From contig OX638131.1 in NCBI GenBank assembly GCA_951804985.1, positions 43,474,621-43,538,620 of the forward strand: 64,000 nucleotides of DNA, given 5' to 3'. Position 1 is the stretch's first letter. Each line of letters opens with the position of its first letter. This DNA is from Dryomyza anilis. Its lineage: Eukaryota; Arthropoda; Insecta; Diptera; Dryomyzidae. A program made the position numbers and the translations under genes. A model generated the notes under the pieces. It was not told the origin of the DNA. It did not search any database and was given only the letters and a program-made list of their open reading frames with translations. This document shows, piece by piece, positions 33,521 to 45,359 of the stretch.

Positions 33521-34140
33521 CAAATGCGTAGTCAAACTTAATAGATACCCATTTTCCTCACTGTGGGTGTAGCGATTACAACCGCCGAATGGGAACAGTC
33601 AGAAGAGTCACAAACGTCAAGCGACTGACCGACAAACCAGCCGAACTACCAGACACGCCGAACTACGTTCGACTTCTCTGCTCTCACACTCGTTTATTTT
33701 TAGTTTTTGTACTTAAATATTTATTTTGTTTGTATGTATGCACTCACAATTGTGCGTATGTATGTGTTTGTGTCTGTATGTGTGTAATGCCTACGCTAAA
33801 TGTTATAGAGAGCAACAACAAAAGCACTGCGAACTCGACACGAGCACAAAATGCGCAAAGCGGAGCAAATAAAAAAATCGGAAGGCTGAAGTCAACACAA
33901 GCGATAAGAGTTCCCTTCCAAAGGTTTCGAACTTTTCAACTTTTGTGCGATTACTTTTGAATGGCACTGTGTGCATGCGTATGTGTTACTGTGTGTGTTT
34001 ATGTATTAGTTATTTTAAATATGTATGTGTTATTTGTTGTTGCGATAATGCTTCAATAACTGCCAACCATCGACTTAAATTACAAAGTATAAAAATTATT
34101 ATTATTCTTATTATTTTGATGGGGAAAGGGGTGTAACGGC
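33521..34140. promoter_or_regulatory. GC-richer intronic island with a TATGTGTG microsatellite
   Basis: Unique-looking sequence, for example ACGCCGAACTACGTTCGAC near 33655, with TG-rich runs near 33732-33785 and 33960-34035. A 123-codon frame on the + strand is broken into simple repeat and has no domain. Candidate regulatory DNA only. Confidence 0.3.
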
Positions 34141-34647
34141 AAAGGGGTTTGCGACAAAAAATCACGTATCAATCCAATGAGCTTCGGGCTTTGTTTCTGA
34201 CGCACTTATAACAATATAATAGAACTAATAATATTACATTGAAAGCATGTTGTCTATAGTTCAGGTGGTAACCTAAACATGTCATGAAAACATGAAAATT
34301 CCTGGTGTTATGGTTTCGGCTAACCTCTGGAACTAAGAAAGTGATTTTCCAGTAGGGAATGATGATCTATATTTCAAACATAAAAATTCTTTAATAAATT
34401 TATCAAGTATTTTAAAGCCTAATCTTACTGAATCTCCATTAGTTACATACAAAATAGAAATATGTTGCGCCAACCAACTTATTCGGTTCTCTCAAATGTT
34501 AAGTTGTTTCTTATAGCCAAAACAAACAGTCTTGGAATACAAACTACCTCTCACCCTACACAAAAATGAAATTAAGTTTTTAAGTGTACTCGAAAGGTCA
34601 AACAATTCAACTACAATTATCACGTCTATCAGGATGCAGAGCTACAG
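34141..34647. other. AT-rich spacer with a MITE fragment
   Basis: 34460-34565 is a degenerate minus-strand family A fragment (TGTTGCGCCAACCAACTTATT, GGTTCTCTCAA, CAAACTACCTCTCA). Nothing else is recognised. Confidence 0.5.
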
Positions 34648-35345
34648 TGAAGAAAAAAATGTACATCATATTGATGAATTCCGTTCTTTGAATTGAAGAA
34701 CCATTGAATTATTGAAGAACCATTCATAATATTAATGACTAACGACTTTAATGTTATGAATGCGATCATAAATATGATGAACGCTTGATAATTGTCGAAA
34801 AAGTGTTCTTTAATATGATGAACTGTATGTGAAGAATACGTTTCATCATATTAATGAACAAATGCATAAAATACAACATATTTTACTTCATATTGAACAA
34901 TGCTGTTTATCAAACCAAATTTCGATTAAAATATTTATTTTTCGTACATTTTTAGCCGTACTTCTCAGTTCTCAAGTATTGCTTGTATGTTATTTCTTAT
35001 ATAATGCTTTGCACACAAGAACTAGTTGAGAACTGAGAAGAACGGCAAAAAATGAACGAAAATAAATATTTTGATAAAAATTTGGTTTAATGAACAACGT
35101 TCTTCAATATGAAGAACATATATGTTGTATTTTAAATTTTGGTTCATTAATATGATGAACCATACACATTCAGTTCATCATATTGAAGAACACTTTTTCG
35201 ACAATTATCAAGCGTTCTTCATATTTATGACAGCATTCATAACATTGATGGCGTTAGTCATTAATATTATGAATGGATCTTCAATACAATGAATCATGGT
35301 TTGAAGAACGGAATTCATCAATATGATGTACATTTTTTTCTGTGA
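34648..35345. mobile_element. Long foldback element of about 0.7 kb (family B)
   Basis: Two arms of about 300 bp are inverted repeats. The left runs from GAAAAAAATGTACATCATATTGATGAATTCC to CCGTACTTCTCAGTTCTCAA near 34975. The right runs from TTGAGAACTGAGAAGAACGG near 35029 to GAATTCATCAATATGATGTACATTTTTTTC at 35340. The loop is about 50 nt. Arms share long stretches such as GAACACTTTTTCGACAATTATCAAGCG (given here in pieces in the two arms). It lies in a transcribed intron, so it could give a long double-stranded RNA. Confidence 0.8.
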
Positions 35346-35800
35346 TTGATTAGTAAAATGTTTTATAATAATTTATTTATATAAAAAAAAAATCCAAACA
35401 AATGTTTTTTTTTTTGAAAAATTAATTTTTTTTCGAAATTTTTTTTTTCGAAAAATAATTTTTTTTTTGTTATTTTTTTAATAATATTTGTACAATAACA
35501 CTTTTTTTCTAATTATTTTCTAAAACAATTTTTTTTTTTTGAAAAATTCGTAAAAAAATAATATATTCATAAATATTATCAACAAATTCATCAATATGAC
35601 GATTCAAATTCAATGTATTAAAAATTTCGTTCTTCATTATGATGTTCGATAGTACGAATAATTTCATAAAAATAATTAATATATTCATCAATATGTCATT
35701 TAATGAACGGTGGTATCAATATGATAAATATGGTAGTTGGTGAAAAATTTCATAATATTTATGAATAAATTCTTCATATTAATTATTTTTTTTTTTTTTT
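35346..35800. repeat. Poly-T tracts and a truncated family B element
   Basis: T-rich and A-rich homopolymers at 35385-35550, then a 35560-35790 piece with ATTCATCAATATGACGATTC, GAACGGTGGTATCAATATGA and GTAGTTGGTGAAAAATTTCA. The same piece occurs at 51690-51885 and, inverted, near 54760-54960. Confidence 0.6.
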
Positions 35801-36280
35801 GTATATCCAAAAACCAAAATGCCAAAATGCCATGGTATAAATTGATCAATTCACCGCCATAGCACCTGTAAATCTAAAAAGACGAAAAATCGTTAAACAA
35901 TTATCACGTAATTGGGTCAACCCACTATACTTTTTAAAAACCTCTGCCAACCTATTTCAATTTAGAAAGGTGTTGCTGGGGGTTAGCCCTAGGCCGGACA
36001 CTCTTTCTTCAACTCGAAATATGTTGTATGTAATTGATCTAATCATTTCCAATAACACTAGACAAAAAATGTATGCTTTTTTTATTTATCCACTCTCCTC
36101 ATACTCAGTTTTGAAAAGTTTTTGTAAATAGTTAAAGCCCAAAATATGTAGAATAGAAGAATGCACATGTATTTGTTTTACGTAATAACTCGAACACTTT
36201 AGGCAATTTGAAAAAACTGAGTATGAGGTCGTGATAATATTATATAATTGATCTAGCCCCTTCAAACGTGATCTACAATT
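35801..36280. other. AT-rich spacer with a small hairpin
   Basis: CCTCATACTCAGTTTTGAAA near 36096 is repeated inverted as TTTGAAAAAACTGAGTATGAGG near 36208-36229. Outside it AATTGATCTA words flank (36033, 36246). It may be a short MITE of about 230 bp. Confidence 0.45.
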
Positions 36281-36394
36281 AATTGCGAATCTGACCGTCA
36301 GTCTTAGCCACCGATTACATTCTAAAGATCTCGGATTAGAATCCAGGCATGGGCACTACTGGTGATAATAATAACTTTTTAGTGCAACATCTAT

Positions 36395-36650
36395 ATAGAA
36401 CCTATACTTCTACTCAAAGTCGTGGGATCTACAGTTTAATGCCGAATCCGAACGGTGTGGTGAGGGCTTTTCAAATGAAATATTTTAGTCTCGTAGATTT
36501 CTCATTACCTGTAGATATGTGGCACAGTATTAAAAAAAGTTTTCTATTAAAAGATGTTGTTAGTACTAACACAAATTTGAACCTTTGCTGTGGGACATTT
36601 CGGCTGGAAGTCCAACGCACTATCCACTGAGCTACGCACGCTACCGCTAG
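36395..36650 (-). repeat. tRNA-derived SINE, diverged copy
   Basis: On the minus strand it starts GGTAGCGTGCGTAGCTCAGTGG, has GTGCGTTGGACTTCCAGCCG in the head, then AACAACATCTTTTAATAGAAA, CTACGAGACTAAAA, CCGTTCGGATTCGGCAT and CTGTAGATCCCACGAC. The B-box is decayed. Confidence 0.75.
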
Positions 36651-37149
36651 TGGTGATATCAACCACAAAAACGTAGAGAGTACATCCAAACTTACAGGAC
36701 GTAGTATATATTTGTTTTAGTGGATACATTAACCCAAAAAAATGTGTACATAATACGAATAGAAATAGAAGTGATGGCAAGTTTACTATTTCTTAACTAA
36801 ATGAAGACCTTTCCTTACTATATTTATGAGTTGTAGTTATTTGATTCAAGACTCAAAAAAATCCATTCAATAATGTAAATCATATCAAATACATTAGTCA
36901 GTTAATCAAAAACCAGTTAGTTATCTCAGTTGAATTCACAACAACCTCCAGAGCTTTAGAAACTTGATTTGCATTGTTGCACATCGATGTAAAAAACCGT
37001 TTTCTATTCCGTTTGAATCCGGGCGATACCTTGGCAGTCAATGCTACAGGTTTGGGCCAAATACAGAAAAAAACCGCCTGTACGGATGAATTCACAAATG
37101 CATTTTAATGTAACCGCAAGTTTTTAGAAAACTAATTACTGCGGTGCAC
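36651..37149. other. Intronic DNA, nothing recognised
   Basis: A 65-codon minus-strand frame at 36898-37095 shows no family that I recognise and is not called. Confidence 0.4.
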
Positions 37150-38180
37150 TGAACATGCACGTTGCACCGCACCGATTCGAACCGAACCGCGCCTCATCGT
37201 GTCGCATCGCACTATAAAACAACGGTGTCTACTACACCTTGATTGAAAAATTCCAATGAAATTAGTTCAAAAGCAGGCACTGGAAAACCAAAGCAAATAC
37301 CTCGTGTATGTTTTTCTTTTTGGTTTTGCTGTCGATAACACCAAAGTCACTTTGTGGCATCAATTTAATAAATTATTAACACCTTCTGCCATTTGAACCA
37401 GACAAACCAGCCGACAGCCGAGAGTCGCCGCTGTTGATGTTGATGTCGCTGCTGCCTGTTCGCAGAAGATGTCGCCTAAACTGGTCGTGATCTCGATCAG
37501 ACGTCGGCCATCTTGGCGACGACTGGCCGCAGAATTACAACTCTGGCCGACCGCTGAAAATCGCATTAATGGCAATTGATTTCTAGCATAAATTCAGGCA
37601 GGCGCAAGACGACAGACACTTGACTGGACCTGACCGACACGATCGTGTCGCCGCAGCCACTTGCCGCGCGATCAATGTGCGGCCGTTGCCATTAGCAACG
37701 CAAAATGTTGATGATCATCATCATGCTGATGATGATGTACGACCACTATTACGATTTGCGTCCACCATCGAGCGAATATGTCTAGCGTTCATTGCACTGG
37801 ATTCCAAAAAACAGGTGCAGAGCAGCGCAACAAAAAAAATGCGCCACTTGCTCTTACATGCCACACCGAGTTGGCCGCAATTGGCCGCATCCATGTCTCC
37901 AGTCTCTGGCCGCATCCCATGCATATCTAGAGCCATGTTTGACTAGAAGTTCCTTCCTTATTTGGTGCCAACAGGCTGATGGTGCTGTTGCCTTCTTGTC
38001 GTCGTCGTCATCATCGTTGTTGCAGTAGTTGCCGCACCAAATAATAATTAGCGCAGGTTCAAATCCGTAGCACTTGCTGGTCATTCACATGGTTTCTGCA
38101 CGGTTGCATGTTTGCTAAGGAAACCAACCCACCACCTGTGCTGTGCGCGAGGTTTCCTCAAAACTCGTGCTCTGGTTTCT
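37150..38180. promoter_or_regulatory. GC-rich intronic island, candidate enhancer or promoter
   Basis: About 1 kb with repeated GCACCGCACCGATTCGAACC-type, GGCCGCA and CGTCGTCGTC words and a (GATGAT)n run near 37710-37737. Several overlapping frames of 70-108 codons on both strands reflect low stop density in GC-rich DNA. No domain or splice-consistent exon is seen. Unique in the window. Confidence 0.35.
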
Positions 38181-38520
38181 GGCGTTTCTGCTGGTGGAGC
38201 ACCTTTCTTTCAGTACAAGCTAATAAAATAAATGGATTTAGTTGAGTTGCATGCTTAATTCTGATGGTTGGCTGATTTGGTGGCTTATTAGCACTTGAAG
38301 ACGATACCGATATGATCGCTTCGTTAAACTCTATATGCTACAGGTACATTTGGATTATTGGCGCAATGCTATTATAGACTATTTGGGAGTACTCATAGAG
38401 AACCGCATATAATGGTAAAGATAGTATAGCACCGAAAGACAGCTAAAGGTTTTGTAACAATTTCAAAACACACTTGTTCAGATTTAACAAATATCTAAAA
38501 TATATTTTATGGCTTCTTTT
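38181..38520. other. AT-rich spacer, nothing recognised
   Basis: Nothing that I can support. Confidence 0.45.
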
Positions 38521-39960
38521 TCGAATCTAGTTTCTTCTATAAAAGACTGATTCTCTACTAATTCTCGAATTAAGAGACGAGGTTTATAAAGATACCTAAA
38601 ATCAATAATATTCGCAGGAATCTAATAAATTTGATCTCACTTTGAATTACGAGACGAAATCGAGAACACTAATTGTGAGATTCCGAACAACAAGATTTGA
38701 ATGCATTTTTTAGATGTTTTTATCCATTTTATATATCGGCTCTTCACAACGACTCGTCGTACAAAATTCATCGTCCTAATCTCTAAAGATGCCCAATTTC
38801 AGATATCTAATAAATGTGATCTGTGATCTGATTGAGAAACGAAATCGAGATCACTAATAGTAATTCCGAAGAGCAAGTTTTGAATGGATTTTTTTTATAT
38901 AATTCTTCTTTTTCAAATCTTGTCCCGTCTTCTTCGAGTTTAAAGTACCTAAAATCTATATCAATCGATATCGATCAAAAATTCTCGTCCGAATATCTAA
39001 AGATACCTAAAATCAATAATGTTCTCAGAAATCTAATATATTTGATACCACTTTGAATTACGAGACGAAATCGAGATCACTAATTGTGAGATTCCGAACA
39101 ACAATATTTTAATGTATATTTTGTGTTTTTCTCCATTCTTATTCGAATTAAGAGATCGTGCAAAATTCCCCGTCTTGTCTCAAAAGATACCCAATTTCAG
39201 ATAACTAATAAATGTGATCTGACTTTGAATTTCAAGATTATAACTATATTTCTATTAGTGAGATTCGGAATAACAAATTATATGGTTTTTTTTTTAAATA
39301 AACCTCTTCTTTTACGAATCTCGTTCTCCATCGTTTCTCAAATAAAGAGACGATATCGTACAAAATTTTTATCCGAAGCTCTAAATTGAGGAACAAAATC
39401 GAGATCACTAATAGTAATTCAGAATAACAAGAATTGAATGGATTTTTTTTATATAATTCTTCCTTTATCGATTCTTGTCCCGTCTACCAAAATTTCGTTC
39501 TCCATTCTTCTTCGACTTAAGAGTAACTCAAATCAATATCAATCGATATCGATCAAACTTCCTCATCCGAATATCTAAAGATAGCTAAAATCAATAATCT
39601 TCTTTAGAAATCTAAAAATGTGATTGCCTTACAAAAATGAAACGAGATCACTAATATTGATACAAAAAACAAAATTAAATGGATTTTTTATTAAACATAA
39701 CTCTCCTTTTATGAAGAGATAGGATCGACCACAAAATATTCATCCGAATCTCTAAAGGCTCGAATACACGATGGGGAAATTAGCTAGAGAAAGAGACAAA
39801 AATCTACCGTAGAGCTCCCCACCGTGGAGCTCTATGAAGTGTTTACACAACTCTATGAGATTTTTTGCTTTATTTTGCTCTATCTTTGGCTATTTTCTCT
39901 TTCGTGTAAACTCGCCCTTAAGATATCTAAATTCAATAATGTTATCATCTAATATTCAGC
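38521..39960 (+). repeat. Satellite-like array of about 160-250 bp degenerate units
   Basis: The anchor (G/A)ACGAAATCGAGATCACTAAT recurs near 38651, 38838, 39064, 39390 and 39640, with a decayed unit near 39230. Between anchors are common words: TCCGAATATCTAAAGATACC, AAAATCAATAATnTTC, AATCTAATAnATnTGAT, TTGAATGGATTTTTTTTATA and TCTTGTCCCGTCTT. Units seem to alternate between two subtypes ('CACTAATTGTGAGATTCCGAAC' and 'CACTAATAGTAATTCCGAA'). A MITE is inserted at 39755-39921. Confidence 0.7.
39755..39921. mobile_element. Short MITE inserted in the satellite-like array
   Basis: Ends are imperfect inverted repeats: AAGGCTCGAATACACGATGG ... GCTAGAGAAAGAG against CTCTTTCGTGTAAACTCGCCCTT. In the middle lies the palindrome TAGAGCTCC-CCACCGT-GGAGCTCTA. 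Array sequence resumes on the right (AGATATCTAAATTCAATAATG). Confidence 0.65.
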
Positions 39961-40239
39961 TTTTCTTTCCAACCTAAAGCTATCTATTTATGTCATATTT
40001 ATTTATTAAATACTGAGTACTCAAGTAATATTTCAAATTCTATGTAAAATCACAAAGTGTTTCCTCCGGTCGATCCAATTGATCGCTCCAAATGGTACGG
40101 CCCAGATCAACACGAAGCTACTATCAAGTCTACAAATCATTTTATAATTGGCATTATACACTTTGATTTCTGACAAATTTATAGAGTAGCTCTCATTAAT
40201 TTGAGCACCAAGTGATAATCGCATTAAATCTCGATCATT
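39961..40239. other. Intronic spacer, nothing recognised
   Basis: Nothing that I can support. Confidence 0.45.
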
Positions 40240-40950
40240 TCAGCACTTCCCAACATTTGCCCCGCCATGAATGTACCGGCACAAATAACTGTAACTGTGT
40301 GTAATGGTGGCAACGCCGCCGCAGCCTCTCGTCACATGCAAATGCATTTCAAGTGCAGTACCTGGCATTACTGTATGGCATTACTATATGTGTGAGTGTG
40401 TGCACAGTGTTTTGGTCTTGGACCATGTGGCAGCACCTCGATATGCAGCAGAGTGCATTCATTTGATCGGAGTAGGTACTCGGTGTTGTGCTCGGGTTTT
40501 ATCTTCGCATAGATCGTTTATTTGTTTTCTGGCGCGTTCGCTTAATTATCGAATTTAATTAATCTCACAGCGCTATCTCGCTCTACTGAACGAAACGTAC
40601 ATCTTGCTCGCTCTCGCACTCACTCCCTACCTACCAAACACCTGATCCGTCTACGGTGCGCAAGTGCGCCTGCTTTTTTTCGCTTCAAAAGCACTCAGTG
40701 CAGCGCGATTTTTATGTGTTTTCTTTTATGTTTTGTGCCGTCTTGCAAATTGCTTTGGATTTACTTTTAATAGATACGAGTGGTTTTGAGCGCATCTAAT
40801 TTAATACGAGCTTTAATCGAGCCACAACACGCGCCATATCCAGTGCATCGTTGGAATAATTAACCAAGCGCGTTTAAAAATTCGGCCGAGAGTTATTGCC
40901 CTGCAAATCGGTGCACACTCGCAAGCAATCCATAGATCTTCTTTATGATC
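40240..40950. promoter_or_regulatory. GC-richer intronic island, candidate regulatory region
   Basis: Unique-looking block with CTCGCTCTCGCACTCACTC near 40601 and TGCGCAAGTGCGCC near 40656, flanked by AT-rich DNA. It resembles fly promoter or enhancer DNA in composition. No coding exon fits. Confidence 0.35.
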
Positions 40951-41039
40951 TATTGTTATTTTAATTTTTTATACTTAATACGTTTCTAAATCGAAAACAA
41001 AACAGTGTAAAATAGCTATTCTTTATTATAAAATTAGCC

Positions 41040-41600
41040 AGTTCGTCATTCTTTTACATATCGTTACAAGATCAATGCGAGATGCATGAGAATTCACAGA
41101 ATATCGATCAATATCTGTTTTCTTCTACTCCCAGTAGTACTAAGGTCATGATCGGGAACTGATCATTGTATTTTTATCTTCCCACAATCCGACTAGTTAC
41201 ATGAAGCACATGAATTGACCATGATCGTGTCTTCCCTAAGATCGTTTTCTCGGTACGAGACATTTGACTAAGGTCATTATCGTGAACTGATCATTGTATT
41301 TTTACCTTCCCACAATCCGACTAGTTACATGAAAAACATGAATTGACCATGATCGTGTCTTCCCTAATATCGTTTTCTCAATACGAGACATTTAACGAAT
41401 TCGATATCGAAAAGAAAAATACTCAATGTTTGATATTGGTTCGAAATACGTAAGGATAAATATGCGATATAATTTTAAATATCGTAAATTGTCCTAAAAT
41501 TTGAATGTAGAAGAAATTTCATAATTTCAAAAGCAACGACGTTTTTTATCGAAGTTAGTTCGAACAAGCTCCGAGTCATCACCAATCTCCGCGATATGGC
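41040..41600. repeat. GATATCG-rich repeat with a 128-bp tandem duplication
   Basis: Family landmarks: TATCGTTACAAGATCAATGCGAGATGC, CAGAATATCGATCA, CTCGGTACGAGACATTT, GAATTCGATATCGAAAAG, TTTATCGAAGTTAGTTCGA and ATCTCCGCGATATGGCA. A unit CTAAGGTCAT(G/T)ATCG(G/T)GAACTGATCATTG...CCATGATCGTGTCTTCCC is tandemly duplicated at 41140-41267 and 41268-41394. Confidence 0.7.
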
Positions 41601-42650
41601 AAACTGCGAATGTTCAGTTCTCAAACGGTGTCAATCGATCATAACGATTACTTTAATTAACCCATAATCATTGTGCATTTCAAGGACCTTCTTTGGAATC
41701 TTTTATACATTCACTGACAAACAATTGACGCCAGTGATTCACCACGCAATTTTTTCACAACATCACTGGCGCGCATACGAAATGAACTCGGTGTCATCAA
41801 TATTCCGACATCATTATCAAGTTCACTTGCAATGCATCAGAGAGTGATCAGCGAACAATAAAAAATAATAATAAACCAAAAAAAATAAAGTAATTACGTG
41901 AATTTATTTCGGAAAAGATCGCCGTATGCAAAACGTAAATTATGCAGCATAAATGGCAACGAAGGCAAATAAAGCAAGAGCGCACATAAAATTTTACAAC
42001 TTCATATTTGCATAATAATAGCGCGTGAACATGCCACAAAGTGCGGTGTGGCGTAGCACCCCGATCACGACCACAGCACAACACAGCTCAGCTCAGAATC
42101 GAAGCATTTCAATAAGTTCTCCGAGTGATCGCGCCACCATTCCGCCAGCATTTCCAACCGCAGAATGACGGACGTCAACAATTTGTCGCAAATGCCGACT
42201 GACGAACTGCCAAGCCAACAGACTGACAAATCGCGAAGTTTGTGACAAATTTATGATTCTTTGTATGACAGTTAGATTTGTATACGTGTTTTTGTCTCTG
42301 CGCTGACATGAAATGATCGTGAACTTTGCATAGTTCATAGTTTCCAATTCTTGTTTTGCAGCTTTTTTTCCACTGGTTTTTTTTGTTCTTCTCTCGCACA
42401 TACCGATCAATTGAATGTTACGAATGTACGATCATTGAATTTCAAATGAGATGCAAGCCGACATGAAGGATGCGTCACATTTGAATATCGATCGATCGTT
42501 CGTACGTTCGTTTTTCCTCGCGATTACTTGTTACATGTTGATGATCTTGGCCATAAACCTATGCCATTATGAGTCCATATTAGGACTGACGACTGATTGT
42601 TGTTTACCAAATGAAGCGGTGCAGAAATTTGTCACTACGTTTACTTCATG
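41601..42650. promoter_or_regulatory. Less AT-rich intronic island, candidate regulatory region
   Basis: Unique sequence around 41650-42450 with CACCGAT, GCGCGTGAAC and CACAGCACAACACAGCTCAGCTCAG-like words (42075-42098). Frames of 66-105 codons lack domains. Confidence 0.3.
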
Positions 42651-42844
42651 ACGAAGATCACAGCATTTAATATATTTTTTGCCGAGAATGTTTGAAACTT
42701 AAAGTTATGCAAAATGAGTTTTTATTTTCGAATATGGATCAATCAAAATAAATAACACATATATTTTCCTTTAAATCTTGAGTGCAAGTGAAAGAGTACA
42801 AATTATTATTTCGAATAGAGGAAACAAATGGTTGTTAGCTGATG

Positions 42845-43200
42845 TAAGCATTTTTAATACTATACGATAAATAAAGGTAGCATTAATCAATCCATAGCAA
42901 ACATATTGCCCACTAAACATTCAAATCATCAACAAAGAATGTGTGTGCTCTATACGGCATTTTTGGCAGAATTTAGTTAGAAATTGGATTAATCAATCCA
43001 TAGCAAACATGTTGCCCACTGAACATTCAAATCATCAGCTAAGAATTTGTGTGCTCCATACGCCATTTTGGCTGAATTTAGTTAGAATTGGATTAATCAA
43101 TCCATAGCAAACATGTTGCCCACTGAACATTCAAATCATCACCTAAGAATGTGTGTGCTCCATACGCCATTTTTGCTGAATTTAGTTAGATATTAGACTT
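42845..43200 (+). repeat. Tandem repeat, about 105-bp unit, three copies
   Basis: Units start ATTAATCAATCCATAGCAAAC at 42882, 42988 and 43092 and carry TTGCCCACT(G/A)AACATTCAAA and TGTGTGCTC(C/T)ATACG(C/G)CATTTT. A leading TTTTTAATACTATACGATAAAT precedes the first unit. Confidence 0.85.
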
Positions 43201-44004
43201 GTTGATTAATATATTCTCTATCTAAATCCATTTCTTCGTTTTCCAAATCTGAGTTATCCACTATTGATAAAAACGCAAAAAAATTTATCGTATATTCCGT
43301 TAGAGGTCTCTACAAAATACGCAAACCTATGAAATGCATCCTTGTATATTTTGTATTTTTTTTCTGTATATGAACTTAAATCGCTTAATAATCGTAAATA
43401 ATGCCTTTCCGTATGTTTTCACCTTAAAGTAAATCTTCACCTTTAGCATGCACTACAAAATACCGCATCTACAAAAAACGATAAATGTCATTGCGGCTGT
43501 GATGAATGTGGCCGAACGCACAAACAAGCCCTTCTAGCTCCTATAAGATCGTAATATTTCAGATCTAGTTTCCTCAAATCGGCCAGAACACTGCGTCATT
43601 AGATTAGAAGCCATTGAGGAGCGAGCCGGAATCACATAAACCAGCGATTTTAACAAGCAACTAATTTAGTGCAGCTCTGAAATTCACATCTAAACAGAGT
43701 CACCTACTGCTGAACCAGCTCGTGGCCAAAACTCTAAGACGGGCACGCGCGTTCTGAAGCTGATGGATAACCGGCGATAAAAGTTGGCGCAAAGAGATAA
43801 AAACCCATGGAGTGAATGTGCGCCATTCACTCAACCTGAGTTCGAAGCACCAAGAAAATGCACGAAAATCCACAAAATGCATTAGGGATGTGCACCAAAG
43901 AGAAAATTTTCAACTTTGTCTCGGATTGCGAGAAAAATAAGTCTATGGCAAATATTCGAATCGACAGAATATTAACAAAATATATTAAAAATGATTTGAT
44001 TTGG
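43201..44004. other. Intronic DNA with a GC-richer centre
   Basis: 43480-43890 is less AT-rich (for example GGGCACGCGCGTTCTGAAGC near 43741) and unique. No gene supported. Confidence 0.35.
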
Positions 44005-44130
44005 AATTTTTAATACTATACGATAAATATAGGAAGGATTAATCAATCCATAGCAAACAAGTTGCCCGCTGAACATTCAAAGCATCACCTAAGAATTTGT
44101 ATGCTCCATACGCCTTTTTTTGGTTAGAGT
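44005..44130 (+). repeat. Lone copy of the 105-bp repeat
   Basis: TTTTTAATACTATACGATAAAT then ATTAATCAATCCATAGCAAAC, matching the array at 42845-43200 including its leader, about 1.1 kb downstream. Confidence 0.8.
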
Positions 44131-44149
44131 TTGATTTACGATTGAAGTA

Positions 44150-44470
44150 GTTATATCGAGTAATTTTATACCGGTATTTTATACTTCTCACTATGACCTT
44201 ATTTCGATATAGTTAGATATCGTTTAGAGATCAATGAGAAAGTTTTCTTGGTACAAGACATGTTTAAAATCAATTTGATTTTGAAATGAAAAATAATCAA
44301 AGTTCGAGATTAATACGATTGTCATTAAAATTGAATATTCGAGAAATATCAAAAATTAGAAATATCAAAAATTACTTTTTATCAAACTTAGTTCGAGAAA
44401 TCTTCGTGGGATCGAGGGTCTCCGAGAAATGGTTGTAATCGAATGGTTGTAATCGAAATCGTCTTTAAAG
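44150..44470. repeat. GATATCG-type repeat, diverged
   Basis: GTTAGATATCGTTTAGAGATC, GGTACAAGACATGTTTAAAA, TTTATCAAACTTAGTTCGAG and GGGTCTCCGAGAAATGG follow the family order seen at 29633-30002. Confidence 0.6.
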
Positions 44471-45359
44471 TTCTGTAGAGCATTTTCAATTCGATCAGTT
44501 GGTCAAATTTTTGAATCTCAAACAAAAGTGAATCCCAGAACATGGCCGGGGTAATGTTTCATTCAGTATATGGAATATGCTTGAAATTTCAAATACCATT
44601 TGTGCGCATCACTACAATAAATAAAAGAAGACGAAGCATGAAGACCCCTCAATGCAGAAAGGAGTTATTTTGACAATGGCGATGCGCATAAACATTGATG
44701 CAACTCAACACGTTGTTTATGTGACATCGTAAGTGAATTTGTTACTGATTTGTACGAAATTTATTTGCTCTGCCATAACACCACCACTTCTCCATGCATC
44801 GCTGTGAGTAGCCCCCCCTATCACGGACTTAGTGAGGCTGCCAAATGAAGCGATTTTGTTGTATTCGCAAATCTCCTAAAGAGGTAGCTTAGGGAGTTAT
44901 CTGACACTTCGAACCTAGGCTCACTATGGATTCCTGCAACTGGTAGAGGAGTTTTTATTTTGTTTTGTCCGCTCCGCCTTGGCTGCTGTTGTTGATCCTG
45001 TTGATCTCGTCTGTCGATCAGCAGCTTCAAATTTATGTTGCCTCATGATCGTTAGCGAGGTTTATGGCATTATTTTGTTAGGCATTGTTGTCGTCGTCGG
45101 ATGCTTTTCGAGCACACAGCAAGATGTCGTGCTCAATATCAGGCAAATTGCTGACAACGCTACGATTGTTACGATCTATTGCCAGGAAAAAAAGGCACAC
45201 TTGTGCAATGTTGGTATTTATTTAAAGATTATATCACAAAAACAGTTTAATAATAAATAAATATAATTTTTAATATTTCCTTAAGATAGCACATGGCTCA
45301 AATGTTTCGTAGTTTCAAGGCGAAATAGAAAATGTATGGTATGTAATGTATATGTTTAC
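44471..45359. other. Intronic DNA with a less AT-rich block
   Basis: 44620-45180 is less AT-rich and unique, with frames of 69-93 codons but no domain. Candidate regulatory DNA at best. Confidence 0.3.

Noticed and set aside
37360..38084. Six overlapping frames of 71-108 codons
   Set aside because: Low stop density in GC-rich DNA; no domain and no preferred strand.
42845..43200. CRISPR-like array
   Set aside because: Units of about 105 bp are repeated as a whole with no spacers; the genome is eukaryotic.
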